Shown: piece by piece, positions 8,608 through 16,103 of the stretch
How the letters are laid out: the number at the start of each line of letters is the position of its first letter
Position numbering within the stretch: the first letter of the stretch is position 1
Notes under the pieces: generated by a model
The model's database searches: none
Told to the model about the DNA's origin: nothing
What the model saw: only the letters and a program-made list of their open reading frames with translations
Made by a program: the position numbers and the translations under genes
Assembly: GCA_009691025.1 (NCBI GenBank)
Contig: SHWB01000003.1
Span: forward strand, 1 to 37,850
Source of the DNA: Alphaproteobacteria bacterium
Lineage (GTDB): Bacteria; Pseudomonadota; Alphaproteobacteria; UBA6615
Direction of reading: 5' to 3'
DNA length: 37,850 nucleotides

Positions 8608-8630
8608 GACGGGAAGACCCGTCGACGGGC

Positions 8631-8769
8631 CCTCGTCCTTCGAGACGGCGCTTCGCGTCTCCTCAGGATGAGGACCCTACTCGCGGTGGCCATGCGTCGC
8701 CCTGCCCCGTCCACACACAAGCCCTCACCCTGAGGAGCCGCGCACCGCGCGGCGTCTCGAAAGGCGAGG
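8631..8769. repeat. Dispersed inverted repeat, paired arms
   Basis: The left arm 8631-8673 (starting CCTCGTCCTTCGAGACG and ending CCTCAGGATGAGG) is the imperfect reverse complement of the right arm at about 8722-8769 (starting CCTCACCCTGAGGAGCC and ending TCTCGAAAGGCGAGG). About 48 bases lie between them. This family is widespread in intergenic DNA of Rhizobiales-like genomes. Related single arms occur at 7727-7769 and 34749-34790. With the next repeat it fills the mlaE-mlaF gap. Confidence 0.75.
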
Positions 8770-8794
8770 GCGTGGCGGCCTGGCTCACCAGATT

Positions 8795-8919
8795 GTCGCC
8801 CCGGCTGCAGCGCGCAGCGCGGAGAGCCGGGGCCCATGAACACGGACTGTGCCATGACCAGTCCGATCCGGTGTTCATGGGTCCCGGCGCGCGGCCCTGC
8901 AGGCCTTGGCCGGGACGAC
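8795..8919. repeat. Dispersed palindromic repeat, copy 1 (CATGAACAC/GTGTTCATG)
   Basis: An extended imperfect palindrome. The outer ends read GTCGCCCCGG and GGCCGGGACGAC, and an inner perfect pair is formed by CCATGAACAC (8834-8843) and GTGTTCATGG (8871-8880). The element at 12943-13071 has the same ends and the same inner boxes with different intervening bases. It encodes nothing recognisable and is best read as a non-coding, mobile or formerly mobile short repeat. Confidence 0.75.
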
Positions 8920-8946
8920 AGGCACAGGGCGGAAGACCGGTCCACG

Positions 8947-9723
8947 TCAGAACCCGAAGAACAGGGTGGTGATGATGTAGTTGAACAGCAGGATGAGGAT
9001 GGAGGCCGAGACCACGGCGTTGGTCGTCGCCTGGCCGACGCCCTTGGCGCCGCCCTTCGAGTTGTAGCCGTGGTAGCAGCCCATCAGGGCGACGAGGAAG
9101 CCGAAGGCCGTCGCCTTCACCATGCCGGAGACGAAGCCGCGCATCTCGAAGGCGTCCCAGCTCGATTTGAGGTAGGTCGAGGGGTTGAAGCCGAGCTGGT
9201 AGATGGCGGCGAGCCAGCCGCCCAGCACGCCGATGACGTCGCCGATGGCGACGAGAAGGGGCAGCATCAGCAGCCCGGCGATGAGGCGCGGCGCCACGAG
9301 GTACTTGAACGGGTCGGCCGACATGGTGGTCAGCGCGTCGATCTGCTCGGTCACGCGCATTGTGCCAATCTCGGCCGCCATCGCCGCGCCGATGCGGCCG
9401 GCGACCATCAGGCCAGCCAGCACCGGCCCCAGTTCGCGCGTGATGCCCCAGATCACGACGGTGGCGATGGTCCCCTCGCCGCCGACCGAGAAGCCCGAAT
9501 GGCTCTGCAGCGCTAGCACCATGCCGGTGAACAGCATGGTCAGGCCGACGACCGGCAGCGAGTAGAAGCCGATCTCGATCATCTGGCTCAGGATGAGGCG
9601 CGGGTAGAAGGGCGGCATCACCGAATGCCGAACGCCCTGCGCGGTAAAGATGGCGAGCTTGCCGGCGAATTCGAACAGCGCCAGCAGCGCCGCCCCGACC
9701 GGCGTGACGACGGGCACCCTCAT
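8947..9723 (-). CDS. mlaE: Phospholipid ABC transporter permease MlaE
   Basis: The inner-membrane permease of the Mla/MCE lipid transporter, 258 residues, normal for the family. About five hydrophobic segments are visible. The family core is clear: LPVVGLTMLFTGMVLALQ, then WGITRELGPVLAGLMVAGR and GAAMAAEIGTMRVTEQIDAL, the conserved cytoplasmic EIGTMxVTEQIDAL coupling region. LLMLPLLVAIGDVIGVLGG follows. I took the ATG at 9723 (MRVPVVTPVG) rather than longer upstream frames because it overlaps the alr stop by 4 bases (ATGA) and starts just before the first family-like residues. It is co-transcribed with alr and probably dnaB. Its ATPase partner is displaced by inserted repeats. Confidence 0.93.
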   Translation of the reverse strand: MRVPVVTPVGAALLALFEFAGKLAIFTAQGVRHSVMPPFYPRLILSQMIEIGFYSLPVVGLTMLFTGMVLALQSHSGFSVGGEGTIATVVIWGITRELGPVLAGLMVAGRIGAAMAAEIGTMRVTEQIDALTTMSADPFKYLVAPRLIAGLLMLPLLVAIGDVIGVLGGWLAAIYQLGFNPSTYLKSSWDAFEMRGFVSGMVKATAFGFLVALMGCYHGYNSKGGAKGVGQATTNAVVSASILILLFNYIITTLFFGF

Positions 9724-10973
9724 GGGGCGATCTCCGCGCCCGCACCGCGCCAGGCGCGGTGGAAGCGGGCGCCGAGGCGGGCGAGCACCTCGTAGCCGAT
9801 GGTGCCGGCGGCGGCGCCCAGCGCGTCGGCGCCGACATGGGGGCCGATCAGCTCGGCCAGCGCGCCCTCGCCCAGCTTCGCCGCGGGCACGCCGGAGGCG
9901 TCGACCGTCAGCAGGTCCATCGAGACGCGGCCGACCACGGGCGCGCGGTGGCCGCCGATCCATACGGCGGCGCCGTCGCCGGCATATCCGGGCGGGCCGC
10001 CCTCGCCGGCGGCGCGCGGGTAGCCGTCGGCATAGCCGGCGGCGACGATGGCGAGGCGGCGTTTTCCGGGCACCGTCCAGGCGGCGCCGTAGCCGACGGT
10101 GCGGGGGCGATCGACCTCGTGCACCTGTACGATCCGTGCGTAGGCGTGGACGACCGGCCGCATGGGATTGGGCCGGTCGCTATGCGGGGCGAGACCATAG
10201 AGGGCCGCCCCCGGCCGGACCAGATCGAAATGCCACGCGGCGCCGAGGAAGACCCCGGCCGAATTGGCTAGGCTCGCGCGCAGCGGCCCGGTTGCCGGCT
10301 CCAGCAGCGCGCGGGCGGCGAGGAAGGCCTCGCGCTGCTGCGCGTTCATCGGGTGCGCCGGGTCGTCGGCGCAGGCGAGGTGCGACAGGATGCCGGCGAA
10401 GGGCATGCCGGCGAGGCGGTCCGGGTGGTTGGCCAGCGAGTCGACCGCCGCCGGCATCAGTCCGAGCCGCGTCATGCCGGTGTCGATATGCAGCCAGGCC
10501 AGCGGCGGCTTGTTGCGACCGCGACACCAGCCCTGCCATAGCGACACCTGCGCGGCGTCGTTGAGCACCGGCCGGAGGTTGTGCTCGCCGAACAGGTCGA
10601 CGCTCTCGCGGTCGGGGCCGGTCAGCACGGCGATGGCGGCGCGCGGCGCGAGGCGACGCAGCGCCACGCCCTCGCTGGCCACGGCGACGAAGAAACTGCG
10701 GCAGCCTGCCCGCACGAGGGCCGGCGCCACCTGCGCCATGCCGGTGCCATAGCAATCGGCCTTCGCCGCCGCCGCCACCTCGGCCTGCCCGGCGGCGTCG
10801 ACCAGCAGCCGCCAGTTGGCGGCGACGGCGTCGAGGTCGACGACGACGATGCCCGGCCGCCCGGCCGGAATGTCCGGGGCACGCACGACGAGGTGCGGCT
10901 GCGTATCCTCTGCCGTCGCGTCATCGCCCGCCGCTTCCGGCGCCCGCCGCCGCAATCGCCCGAAGAGTTTCAT
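9720..10973 (-). CDS. alr: Alanine racemase
   Basis: A PLP-dependent fold-III enzyme interconverting L- and D-alanine, which supplies D-Ala for peptidoglycan. The 417 residues are longer than the usual 360-380. An N-terminal extension of about 35-40 residues (MKLFGRLRRRAPEAA and an acidic stretch) precedes the barrel start GIVVVDLDAVAANW. PLP Lys71 lies in AKADCYGTG, where most family members have KADAYGHG, so two neighbouring positions differ. Catalytic Tyr295 is in VGYGAAW, and GRVSMD marks the C-terminal beta domain. An internal later start is possible for the extension, but none has a better ribosome-binding site that I can see. It lies between dnaB and mlaE and overlaps mlaE by 4 bases. 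Confidence 0.94.
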   Translation of the reverse strand: MKLFGRLRRRAPEAAGDDATAEDTQPHLVVRAPDIPAGRPGIVVVDLDAVAANWRLLVDAAGQAEVAAAAKADCYGTGMAQVAPALVRAGCRSFFVAVASEGVALRRLAPRAAIAVLTGPDRESVDLFGEHNLRPVLNDAAQVSLWQGWCRGRNKPPLAWLHIDTGMTRLGLMPAAVDSLANHPDRLAGMPFAGILSHLACADDPAHPMNAQQREAFLAARALLEPATGPLRASLANSAGVFLGAAWHFDLVRPGAALYGLAPHSDRPNPMRPVVHAYARIVQVHEVDRPRTVGYGAAWTVPGKRRLAIVAAGYADGYPRAAGEGGPPGYAGDGAAVWIGGHRAPVVGRVSMDLLTVDASGVPAAKLGEGALAELIGPHVGADALGAAAGTIGYEVLARLGARFHRAWRGAGAEIAP

Positions 10974-11011
10974 CCCTGGCCCATCGCCCGCGCAGCGGGC
11001 AAGAAAGCAGC

Positions 11012-11197
11012 TTCACCGCAGAGGCACAGAGACACAGAGAGATCGTGCGAAGGGGAAGTACCGTGCCTTCCTGTCGCGGCTTCCCGACATTCTGTCTCCG
11101 CGCCCAAGAGGGGGCGGAGAACGAAACGACGCGGGCGGCAGGGGACGAAGGAACGTGCGCGCACGCCCTCTCTGTGTCTCTGTGTCTCTGTGGTGAG
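11012..11197. repeat. Long inverted repeat with CACAGAG arms between dnaB and alr
   Basis: TTCACCGCAGAGGCACAGAG (11012 on) and its near-perfect complement ending CTCTGTGTCTCTGTGGTGA (to about 11196) frame about 125 bases of unrelated, GC-rich sequence. Each arm is about 28 bases. Arms of this CACAGAG/CTCTGTG type recur in many proteobacterial genomes as dispersed elements. It occupies nearly all of the 274-base gap between dnaB and alr. I see no gene inside it. Confidence 0.75.
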
Positions 11198-11247
11198 GAT
11201 GCGCTGCGATGTCATGCCGGCGCGATCTTACCGCGCCGGCGCCCGAG

Positions 11248-12759
11248 TCAGTCGCGGGTCTCTGGTAGGCGGTCGCCGCGGGCGAGGTCGGCGAAGCGGG
11301 TGAACTCGCCCTCGAACTGCAGCTCGACGGTGCCGACCGGGCCGTGGCGCTGCTTGGCGATGATCACCTCGGCCTTGTTGCGGCAGGCAGCGAGGCGATC
11401 CTCGTGGCGGCGCAGGCGCTCGTTGTATTTCTCGCTGCTCTCGTGCTCGCGCTGGTCCTGCGCCTGCCGCAGATAGTATTCCTCGCGGTAGAGGAACATC
11501 ACCACATCGGCGTCCTGCTCGATCGATCCCGATTCGCGCAGGTCCGACAGCAGCGGGCGCTTGTCGTCGCGCTGCTCGACGGCGCGCGAGAGCTGCGACA
11601 GCGCCAGCACCGGCACCTGCAGCTCCTTGGCCACGGCCTTCAGCCCGCGCGTGATCTCGGAAACCTCCTGGACACGGTTCTCCGCGCGCCGGTCGGAATT
11701 GCCCTGCAAGAGCTGCAAGTAGTCGATGACGATCAGCGACAGGCCGTGGGTGCGCTTCAGACGCCGCGCGCGCGTGCGCAGCGCGGCGACCGACAGCGCC
11801 GGCGTGTCGTCGATGAACAGCGGCAGGTTGATGAGTTCCTGGCTGGCGCCGAAGACGCGATTGTACTCCTCCTCGCGGATGTCGCCGCGTCGGATGGCGT
11901 CGGAGCGCACATGCGCCTGCTCCGACAGGATGCGGGTGGCGAGCTGCTCGGACGACATTTCCAGAGAGAAAAAGGCGACCGTCTCGCGCATTTCGACGAC
12001 GCGCCCGTCATCGCCCTTCTCGCGCCGCACGGAGCGCGCGGCGGTGTGCGCGATGTTGGTTGCGAAGGCCGTCTTGCCCATCGCCGGACGGCCGGCGACG
12101 ATGACGAGGTCCGACCGGTGCAGGCCGCCGAGCAGGCGGTCGAGGTCGCTGAACCCGGTCGGCACGCCGACCAGTGCGCTGTCGCGCTTGTAGGCGGCCG
12201 TGGCTAGGTCTAGCGCGAGCGTCATCGCCTTCTGGAACGACACGAAGCCGGTCTCGCTGGTGCCCTGCTGGGCGAGCGAGAACAGCCGGCTCTCGGCGTG
12301 CTCGATCTGCCGGCCCGCCGGCTCCTCGAGATCGTGGTCGGCGGCGCGCAGCACGATGTCCTCGCCGACATCGATCAGCTCGCGGCGCAGGAAGCAGTCG
12401 TAAATTTCCTGACCGAGGTCGCGCGCGTTCTGGATGGTGATGACGGCGGCGGCCAGCCGCGCGAGGTAGTCGACGCCGCCGATCTCGGCGAGCTGCTGGT
12501 CGCGTTCGAGGTAGTTGCGCAGCGTCACCGGCTGGGCGAGCTGGCCGCGCTCGATCAGCGTCTTGCAGGCGGCATAGACGCGGCCATGTGCCGGGTCGGC
12601 GAAGTGCTGCGGCTCGAGGAAGTCCTGCACCCGCTCGAAGGCACGGTTGTTGGCGAGGATGGCGCCGATGAGGCTCGCCTCGGCCTGCACGTTGTGCGGC
12701 AGGGTGCGGGGGGCGGCGGTATCGCGCACGCCGCGCAGCGGGGTCACGGTATCGGTCAT
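11248..12759 (-). CDS. dnaB: Replicative DNA helicase DnaB
   Basis: The hexameric 5'-to-3' helicase that unwinds DNA at the replication fork. The 503 residues are typical of alphaproteobacterial DnaB, which is slightly longer than in E. coli. The N-terminal DnaB domain covers about 20-125. The RecA-like domain has the Walker A loop GRPAMGKT (223-230), then FFSLEMSSEQL, the Walker B region LIVIDYLQLL and the LSQLSRAVEQR helicase motif. A family-typical charged insertion (REKGDDGRVVEM) follows Walker A. No intein is present. The ATG at 12759 gives the conserved PHNVQAEASLIGAIL N-terminus. The gene lies downstream of rplI and upstream of alr, as in many alphaproteobacteria, though here the quinone oxidoreductase and cfa intervene before rplI. 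Confidence 0.97.
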   Translation of the reverse strand: MTDTVTPLRGVRDTAAPRTLPHNVQAEASLIGAILANNRAFERVQDFLEPQHFADPAHGRVYAACKTLIERGQLAQPVTLRNYLERDQQLAEIGGVDYLARLAAAVITIQNARDLGQEIYDCFLRRELIDVGEDIVLRAADHDLEEPAGRQIEHAESRLFSLAQQGTSETGFVSFQKAMTLALDLATAAYKRDSALVGVPTGFSDLDRLLGGLHRSDLVIVAGRPAMGKTAFATNIAHTAARSVRREKGDDGRVVEMRETVAFFSLEMSSEQLATRILSEQAHVRSDAIRRGDIREEEYNRVFGASQELINLPLFIDDTPALSVAALRTRARRLKRTHGLSLIVIDYLQLLQGNSDRRAENRVQEVSEITRGLKAVAKELQVPVLALSQLSRAVEQRDDKRPLLSDLRESGSIEQDADVVMFLYREEYYLRQAQDQREHESSEKYNERLRRHEDRLAACRNKAEVIIAKQRHGPVGTVELQFEGEFTRFADLARGDRLPETRD

Positions 12760-13129
12760 GGCGCTCGCAGTGTCGGGCGGGTCCGCTCGTGAGGGCCGCA
12801 GACCCTACCAGCCGGCGGCACCGGATACCCCCCCCGCGATGCCCTTGATTGGGGGTAACACGGGGACAAGCCGATCCGCCGTTCCCGTACTGTCAGCTTG
12901 CGACTCGGCGGGGGGCAAGGAGGGGGTACCCACCGCCACCTTGTCGTCCCGGGCAAGGCCGCGCCATCGGCCGCGACCCGGGAGCCATGAACACTGGCCA
13001 GGGCTGCTTCGGCACAGTCCGGTGTTCATGGACCCCGGCTCGGCGCGGCTTCGCCGATTGGCCGGGGCGACAGGCGGGAAAACGCGCTACACAGGAAAAA
13101 GTATCATCAGTCCGTACACGGAGATTGGC
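12760..13129. other. Divergent intergenic region between dnaB and the quinone oxidoreductase
   Basis: These 370 bases must hold the promoters of both divergent genes. About a third is the dispersed palindrome at 12943-13071. For the plus-strand gene, a CGGAG ribosome-binding site lies 7 bases before its ATG, and the upstream AT-richer stretch at about 13078-13112 is a plausible promoter area without a clear consensus. I could not pick a dnaB promoter with confidence. No coding frame is convincing. Confidence 0.5.
12943..13071. repeat. Dispersed palindromic repeat, copy 2 (CATGAACAC/GTGTTCATG)
   Basis: It has the same design as 8795-8919: outer ends GTCGTCCCGGGCAAGGCC and ATTGGCCGGGGCGAC, inner boxes CCATGAACAC and GTGTTCATGG around a variable centre. 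The two copies share ends and inner boxes more than anything else, which suggests that structure rather than sequence is conserved. Copies at both sites lie beside genes of the dnaB-alr-mla cluster. Confidence 0.75.
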
Positions 13130-14113
13130 ATGCGTGCAGCCTATTATCGGGCCTACGGGCCGGCCCGCGAGGTGTTCGAGATCGGTGAGGTCGCCACGCC
13201 GGTGGCCGGGAAGGGCGAGGTACTGGTGCGCCTGCGCGCCTCGGGCATCAACCCGACCGACGCCAAGAAGCGCGCCGGTAATCGCGGCACCATCGAGGCA
13301 AGCCTTGTCATCCCGCACCATGACGGCGCGGGCATGATCGAGGCGGTGGGCGACGGCGTCGATCCGGCGCGGGTGGGCGAGCGGGTGTGGATCTGGGAAG
13401 GCCAGTTCCGCCGCCCCTTCGGCACCGCGGCCGAGTACATCGCCATCGCCGCCGACCGCGCGGCGCCGCTCGGCGAGGCGGCGTCCTTCGCCGAGGGTGC
13501 CGGGCTCGGCGTGCCGGCCATCACGGCGTGGTTCTCGGTGTTCAAGGACGGCCCCGTCGCCGGGCAGACGGTGCTGGTGACGGGCGGCGCCGGAGCGGTC
13601 GGCCACTGGGCGGTGCAGTTCGCCCGCATCGGCGGCGCCCGCGTCATCGCCACCGCCTCCTCGCCGGACAAGGCCGCCCGCGCGCGCGCCGCCGGCGCCA
13701 CGCGGGTGATCGACTACCGCAAGGACGACGTGGCGAAGCGCGTGCGCGAGGCGACGGGCGGGCGCGGCGCCGATCGCATCGTCGAGGTCGAGTTTGGCGG
13801 CAATCTGCCGGTGGCGCTGGCGGCGCTGCGCACCGGCGGCGTGCTCGCCACCTACGCCTCGATGGGCACGCCGAACGCGGTGTTTCCGTACTACGACGCG
13901 CTGTTCAAGACGGGCGGCCTGACGCTGCACGTCGTCGCCTGCTTCAACGAGCCGGACGCCATGCGCCGCCGCGCGGCGGCGGAAATCTCCGCCTGGCTAG
14001 GCGTCGGCGCGCTGGTGCACAACCCGGTCGTCGCCTTCCCGCTCGAGAAGGCCGGCGAGGCGCACGCTGCCGTCGAGGCCGGCACCGACGGCAAGGTCGT
14101 GCTGGAGGTGTAG
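13130..14113 (+). CDS. NAD(P)H:quinone oxidoreductase, zinc-independent MDR family
   Basis: A 327-residue medium-chain dehydrogenase/reductase of the quinone oxidoreductase branch. It is probably cytosolic and NADPH-dependent and reduces quinones or reactive enones. The GroES-like N-terminal half contains LRASGINPTDAKKRAG and PHHDGAGMIEAVGDGV, with none of the structural zinc cysteines of alcohol dehydrogenases. The nucleotide-binding loop TGGAGAVGHWAVQ begins at residue 151. The start ATG at 13130 has CGGAG 7 bases upstream and matches the family N-terminus (MRAAYYRAYGPA). The gene ends in TAG only 6 bases before the convergent cfa stop. The exact substrate cannot be told from sequence. Confidence 0.9.
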   Translation: MRAAYYRAYGPAREVFEIGEVATPVAGKGEVLVRLRASGINPTDAKKRAGNRGTIEASLVIPHHDGAGMIEAVGDGVDPARVGERVWIWEGQFRRPFGTAAEYIAIAADRAAPLGEAASFAEGAGLGVPAITAWFSVFKDGPVAGQTVLVTGGAGAVGHWAVQFARIGGARVIATASSPDKAARARAAGATRVIDYRKDDVAKRVREATGGRGADRIVEVEFGGNLPVALAALRTGGVLATYASMGTPNAVFPYYDALFKTGGLTLHVVACFNEPDAMRRRAAAEISAWLGVGALVHNPVVAFPLEKAGEAHAAVEAGTDGKVVLEV

Positions 14114-14119
14114 TGGCGG

Positions 14120-15358
14120 CTACTCCGCCGCGCGCGTCGCAGCCATGGCGGGGGTGTGGGAGAGTTCCCAGTCGGTGATGTAGTCGCGCGTCAGCGGCAC
14201 GGCATCCTGCCGGCGCGCTAGCTGCATCTGAAACACCATCTGGCCCATGTGGCGGAACGACACCTCGCAGCCGGCGAGGTAGAACTCCCACATGCGGCAG
14301 AAGCGCTCGTCGTAGAGGGCGGCGGCCCTGTCGCGCGCCGCCAGGAAGCGCTCGCGCCAGGCGAGCAGCGTCTTGGCGTAATGCAGGCGCAGGATCTCAA
14401 TGTCGGTGACATAGAGGCCCTGCCGCTCGACGGCGGCGAGCACTTCCGACAGCGCCGGCGTGTAGCCGCCCGGGAAGATGTACTTGCGCATCCAGGCATT
14501 GGTCGTGCCCGGCGGCCCCATGCGGCCGATCGAATGCAGCAGGCAGACGCCGTCATCGGTAAGCATGTCGCGCAGGCGGGAGAAATACTCGTCGAAATGT
14601 CCGACGCCGACATGCTCGAACATGCCGACGGAGACGATGCGGTCGTAGCGTCCCGACTCCTCGCGATAGTCGCGCAGCGCGAACCGCACGCGCCCGGCGA
14701 GGCCGGCGGACGCCGCGCGCTGGTTGCTCATCTTGTGCTGTTCGACCGACAGCGTCACGCCCGTCACGTCGGCATTCGACTCGCCCGCCAGATAGAGCCC
14801 GAGGCCGCCCCAGCCGGAGCCGATGTCGAGCACCTTCAGGTCCGGCCGGTCGAGCAGCAGCTTGGCGGCGATATGGCGCTTCTTGTCGTCCTGCGCGCGT
14901 TCGAGGTCGCCATGCGGCGCGCTGAAATAGGCGCAGGAGTACTGGCGGTCGCTGTCGAGGAACAGCGCGTACAACTCGTCCGACAAATCGTAGTGGTGGG
15001 CGACGTTCTTCTGCGCCTTGCCCACCGGGTTGTGCTGCTGGGCATAGCGCAGCCAGCGGCCGACCCGGCGCGTGGCCGATTGCAGCGGATGGCGCTCGAA
15101 ATACGCTATGTTGGCAGCGACGATGTCGAGGAAGCCGTAGAGGTTGCCGTCGTCGACGGTCAGCGTGCCGTCCATGTACGCCTCGCCGATGGCGAGGCGC
15201 GGGTTAAGCACCAGCCGCAGGTGCAGGTCATGGTCGTGCAGCCGTATGGTCACCGGGCTCCCGGTGCCGTCGCCGAAGCGATGCTCGCGCTTTCGCGCGT
15301 CGATCAGACGGAGATCCCCCGCACGGATCACCCCGTCCAGAAAGCGTGCCAGCAACAT
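14120..15358 (-). CDS. cfa: Cyclopropane-fatty-acyl-phospholipid synthase
   Basis: It transfers a methylene group from S-adenosylmethionine to double bonds of membrane phospholipid acyl chains, a membrane-hardening reaction typical of stationary phase and acid stress. The 412 residues fit the family. The N-terminal lipid-binding part includes NPRLAIGEAYMDGTL. The methyltransferase core has HHYDLSDELYALFLD (121-135), YSCAYF with Cys142, the SAM loop VLDIGSGWGG (176-185) and GMFEHVG. The C-terminal FYLAGCEVSFRHMGQMVFQ is also conserved. It is transcribed on its own, convergent with the quinone oxidoreductase. A possible promoter lies at 15436-15465. Confidence 0.96.
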   Translation of the reverse strand: MLLARFLDGVIRAGDLRLIDARKREHRFGDGTGSPVTIRLHDHDLHLRLVLNPRLAIGEAYMDGTLTVDDGNLYGFLDIVAANIAYFERHPLQSATRRVGRWLRYAQQHNPVGKAQKNVAHHYDLSDELYALFLDSDRQYSCAYFSAPHGDLERAQDDKKRHIAAKLLLDRPDLKVLDIGSGWGGLGLYLAGESNADVTGVTLSVEQHKMSNQRAASAGLAGRVRFALRDYREESGRYDRIVSVGMFEHVGVGHFDEYFSRLRDMLTDDGVCLLHSIGRMGPPGTTNAWMRKYIFPGGYTPALSEVLAAVERQGLYVTDIEILRLHYAKTLLAWRERFLAARDRAAALYDERFCRMWEFYLAGCEVSFRHMGQMVFQMQLARRQDAVPLTRDYITDWELSHTPAMAATRAAE

Positions 15359-15435
15359 TGTTTTGCGCGCCTCAGGCCGTTCCCCCGAATCCGGCGGCCA
15401 GCAGGCGTGCGTACGCGTCGGCCCAGCCGGCGCGT

Positions 15436-15465
15436 AGGGTAACAGAAACGCTACGGGGCGTGCAA
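15436..15465 (-). promoter_or_regulatory. Possible cfa promoter
   Basis: On the minus strand TTGCAC (15460-15465) is followed after 17-18 bases by TTACCCT (15436-15442), about 80 bases before the cfa ATG. The -35 matches consensus in its first half only and the -10 is weak. It was chosen because this is the AT-richest part of the 132-base gap. It is a suggestion only. Confidence 0.3.
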
Positions 15466-15490
15466 AATCGTCGGCTGGGGCCTGCGGCCT

Positions 15491-16102
15491 TTATTCCTTC
15501 GCCGCATCCGTGGCGGAATCGTCCTCGCCGCCGGCCTCGTCGGCCAGCGCCAGGGCGCGCTCGGCAGCCGCCAGGGCCGACGCCGCCGCGTCCTCCTCGG
15601 CCAGTCGCTCGGCGTCGGTGAGGGCGCCGCCGCGCTCGAGCTGGATGCCCGCTTCCTCGGCGTTGCGCGCCACGTTGACGGTGATCTGCACCATCACTTC
15701 CGGGTGCAGCGTCACCTTCACCGGGTGCAGGCCGAGCGTCTTGATGCCGCGGTCGAGCGTCACCTGACGCTTGTCGACCGTAACGCCGGCCTCGACGACC
15801 GACTGGGCGACGTCGCGCGCCGTGACCGAACCGTAGAGCTGGCCGCTCTCGCCGGCCTGGCGCAACAGCGTCACAGTCAGGCCCTCGAGCGAGCCGGCGA
15901 CCTTCTCGGCCTCGGCCTTGTTGGCGATGTTGTCGGTCTCGAGCTGGGTGCGCCGCTGGTCGAAATAGGTGCGGTTCTGCGCCGTGGCGCGCAGTGCCTT
16001 CTTGCGCGGCAGCAGGAAGTTGCGGGCAAAGCCCGGCTTCACATTGACCACGTCGCCCATCTGGCCAAGGCGCGCTATGCGCTCGAGCAGGATCACTTCC
16101 AT
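15491..16102 (-). CDS. rplI: 50S ribosomal protein L9
   Basis: L9 of 203 residues, longer than the about 150 of E. coli because of an acidic, alanine-rich C-terminal tail common in alphaproteobacteria. The N-terminal rRNA-binding domain is canonical: MEVILLERIARLGQMGDVV, then VKPGFARNFLLPRKKAL, the L9 signature. A long connecting helix and the C-terminal domain (TLLRQAGESGQLYGSVTARD) follow. From about residue 160 the protein is low-complexity Glu/Ala (EEDAAASALAAAERALAL). The ATG at 16102 is fixed by the family N-terminus, although a much longer open frame exists upstream. The DUF2232 gene stop is 1 base upstream, so translation may be coupled. Confidence 0.96.
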   Translation of the reverse strand: MEVILLERIARLGQMGDVVNVKPGFARNFLLPRKKALRATAQNRTYFDQRRTQLETDNIANKAEAEKVAGSLEGLTVTLLRQAGESGQLYGSVTARDVAQSVVEAGVTVDKRQVTLDRGIKTLGLHPVKVTLHPEVMVQITVNVARNAEEAGIQLERGGALTDAERLAEEDAAASALAAAERALALADEAGGEDDSATDAAKE

Positions 16103-16103
16103 G

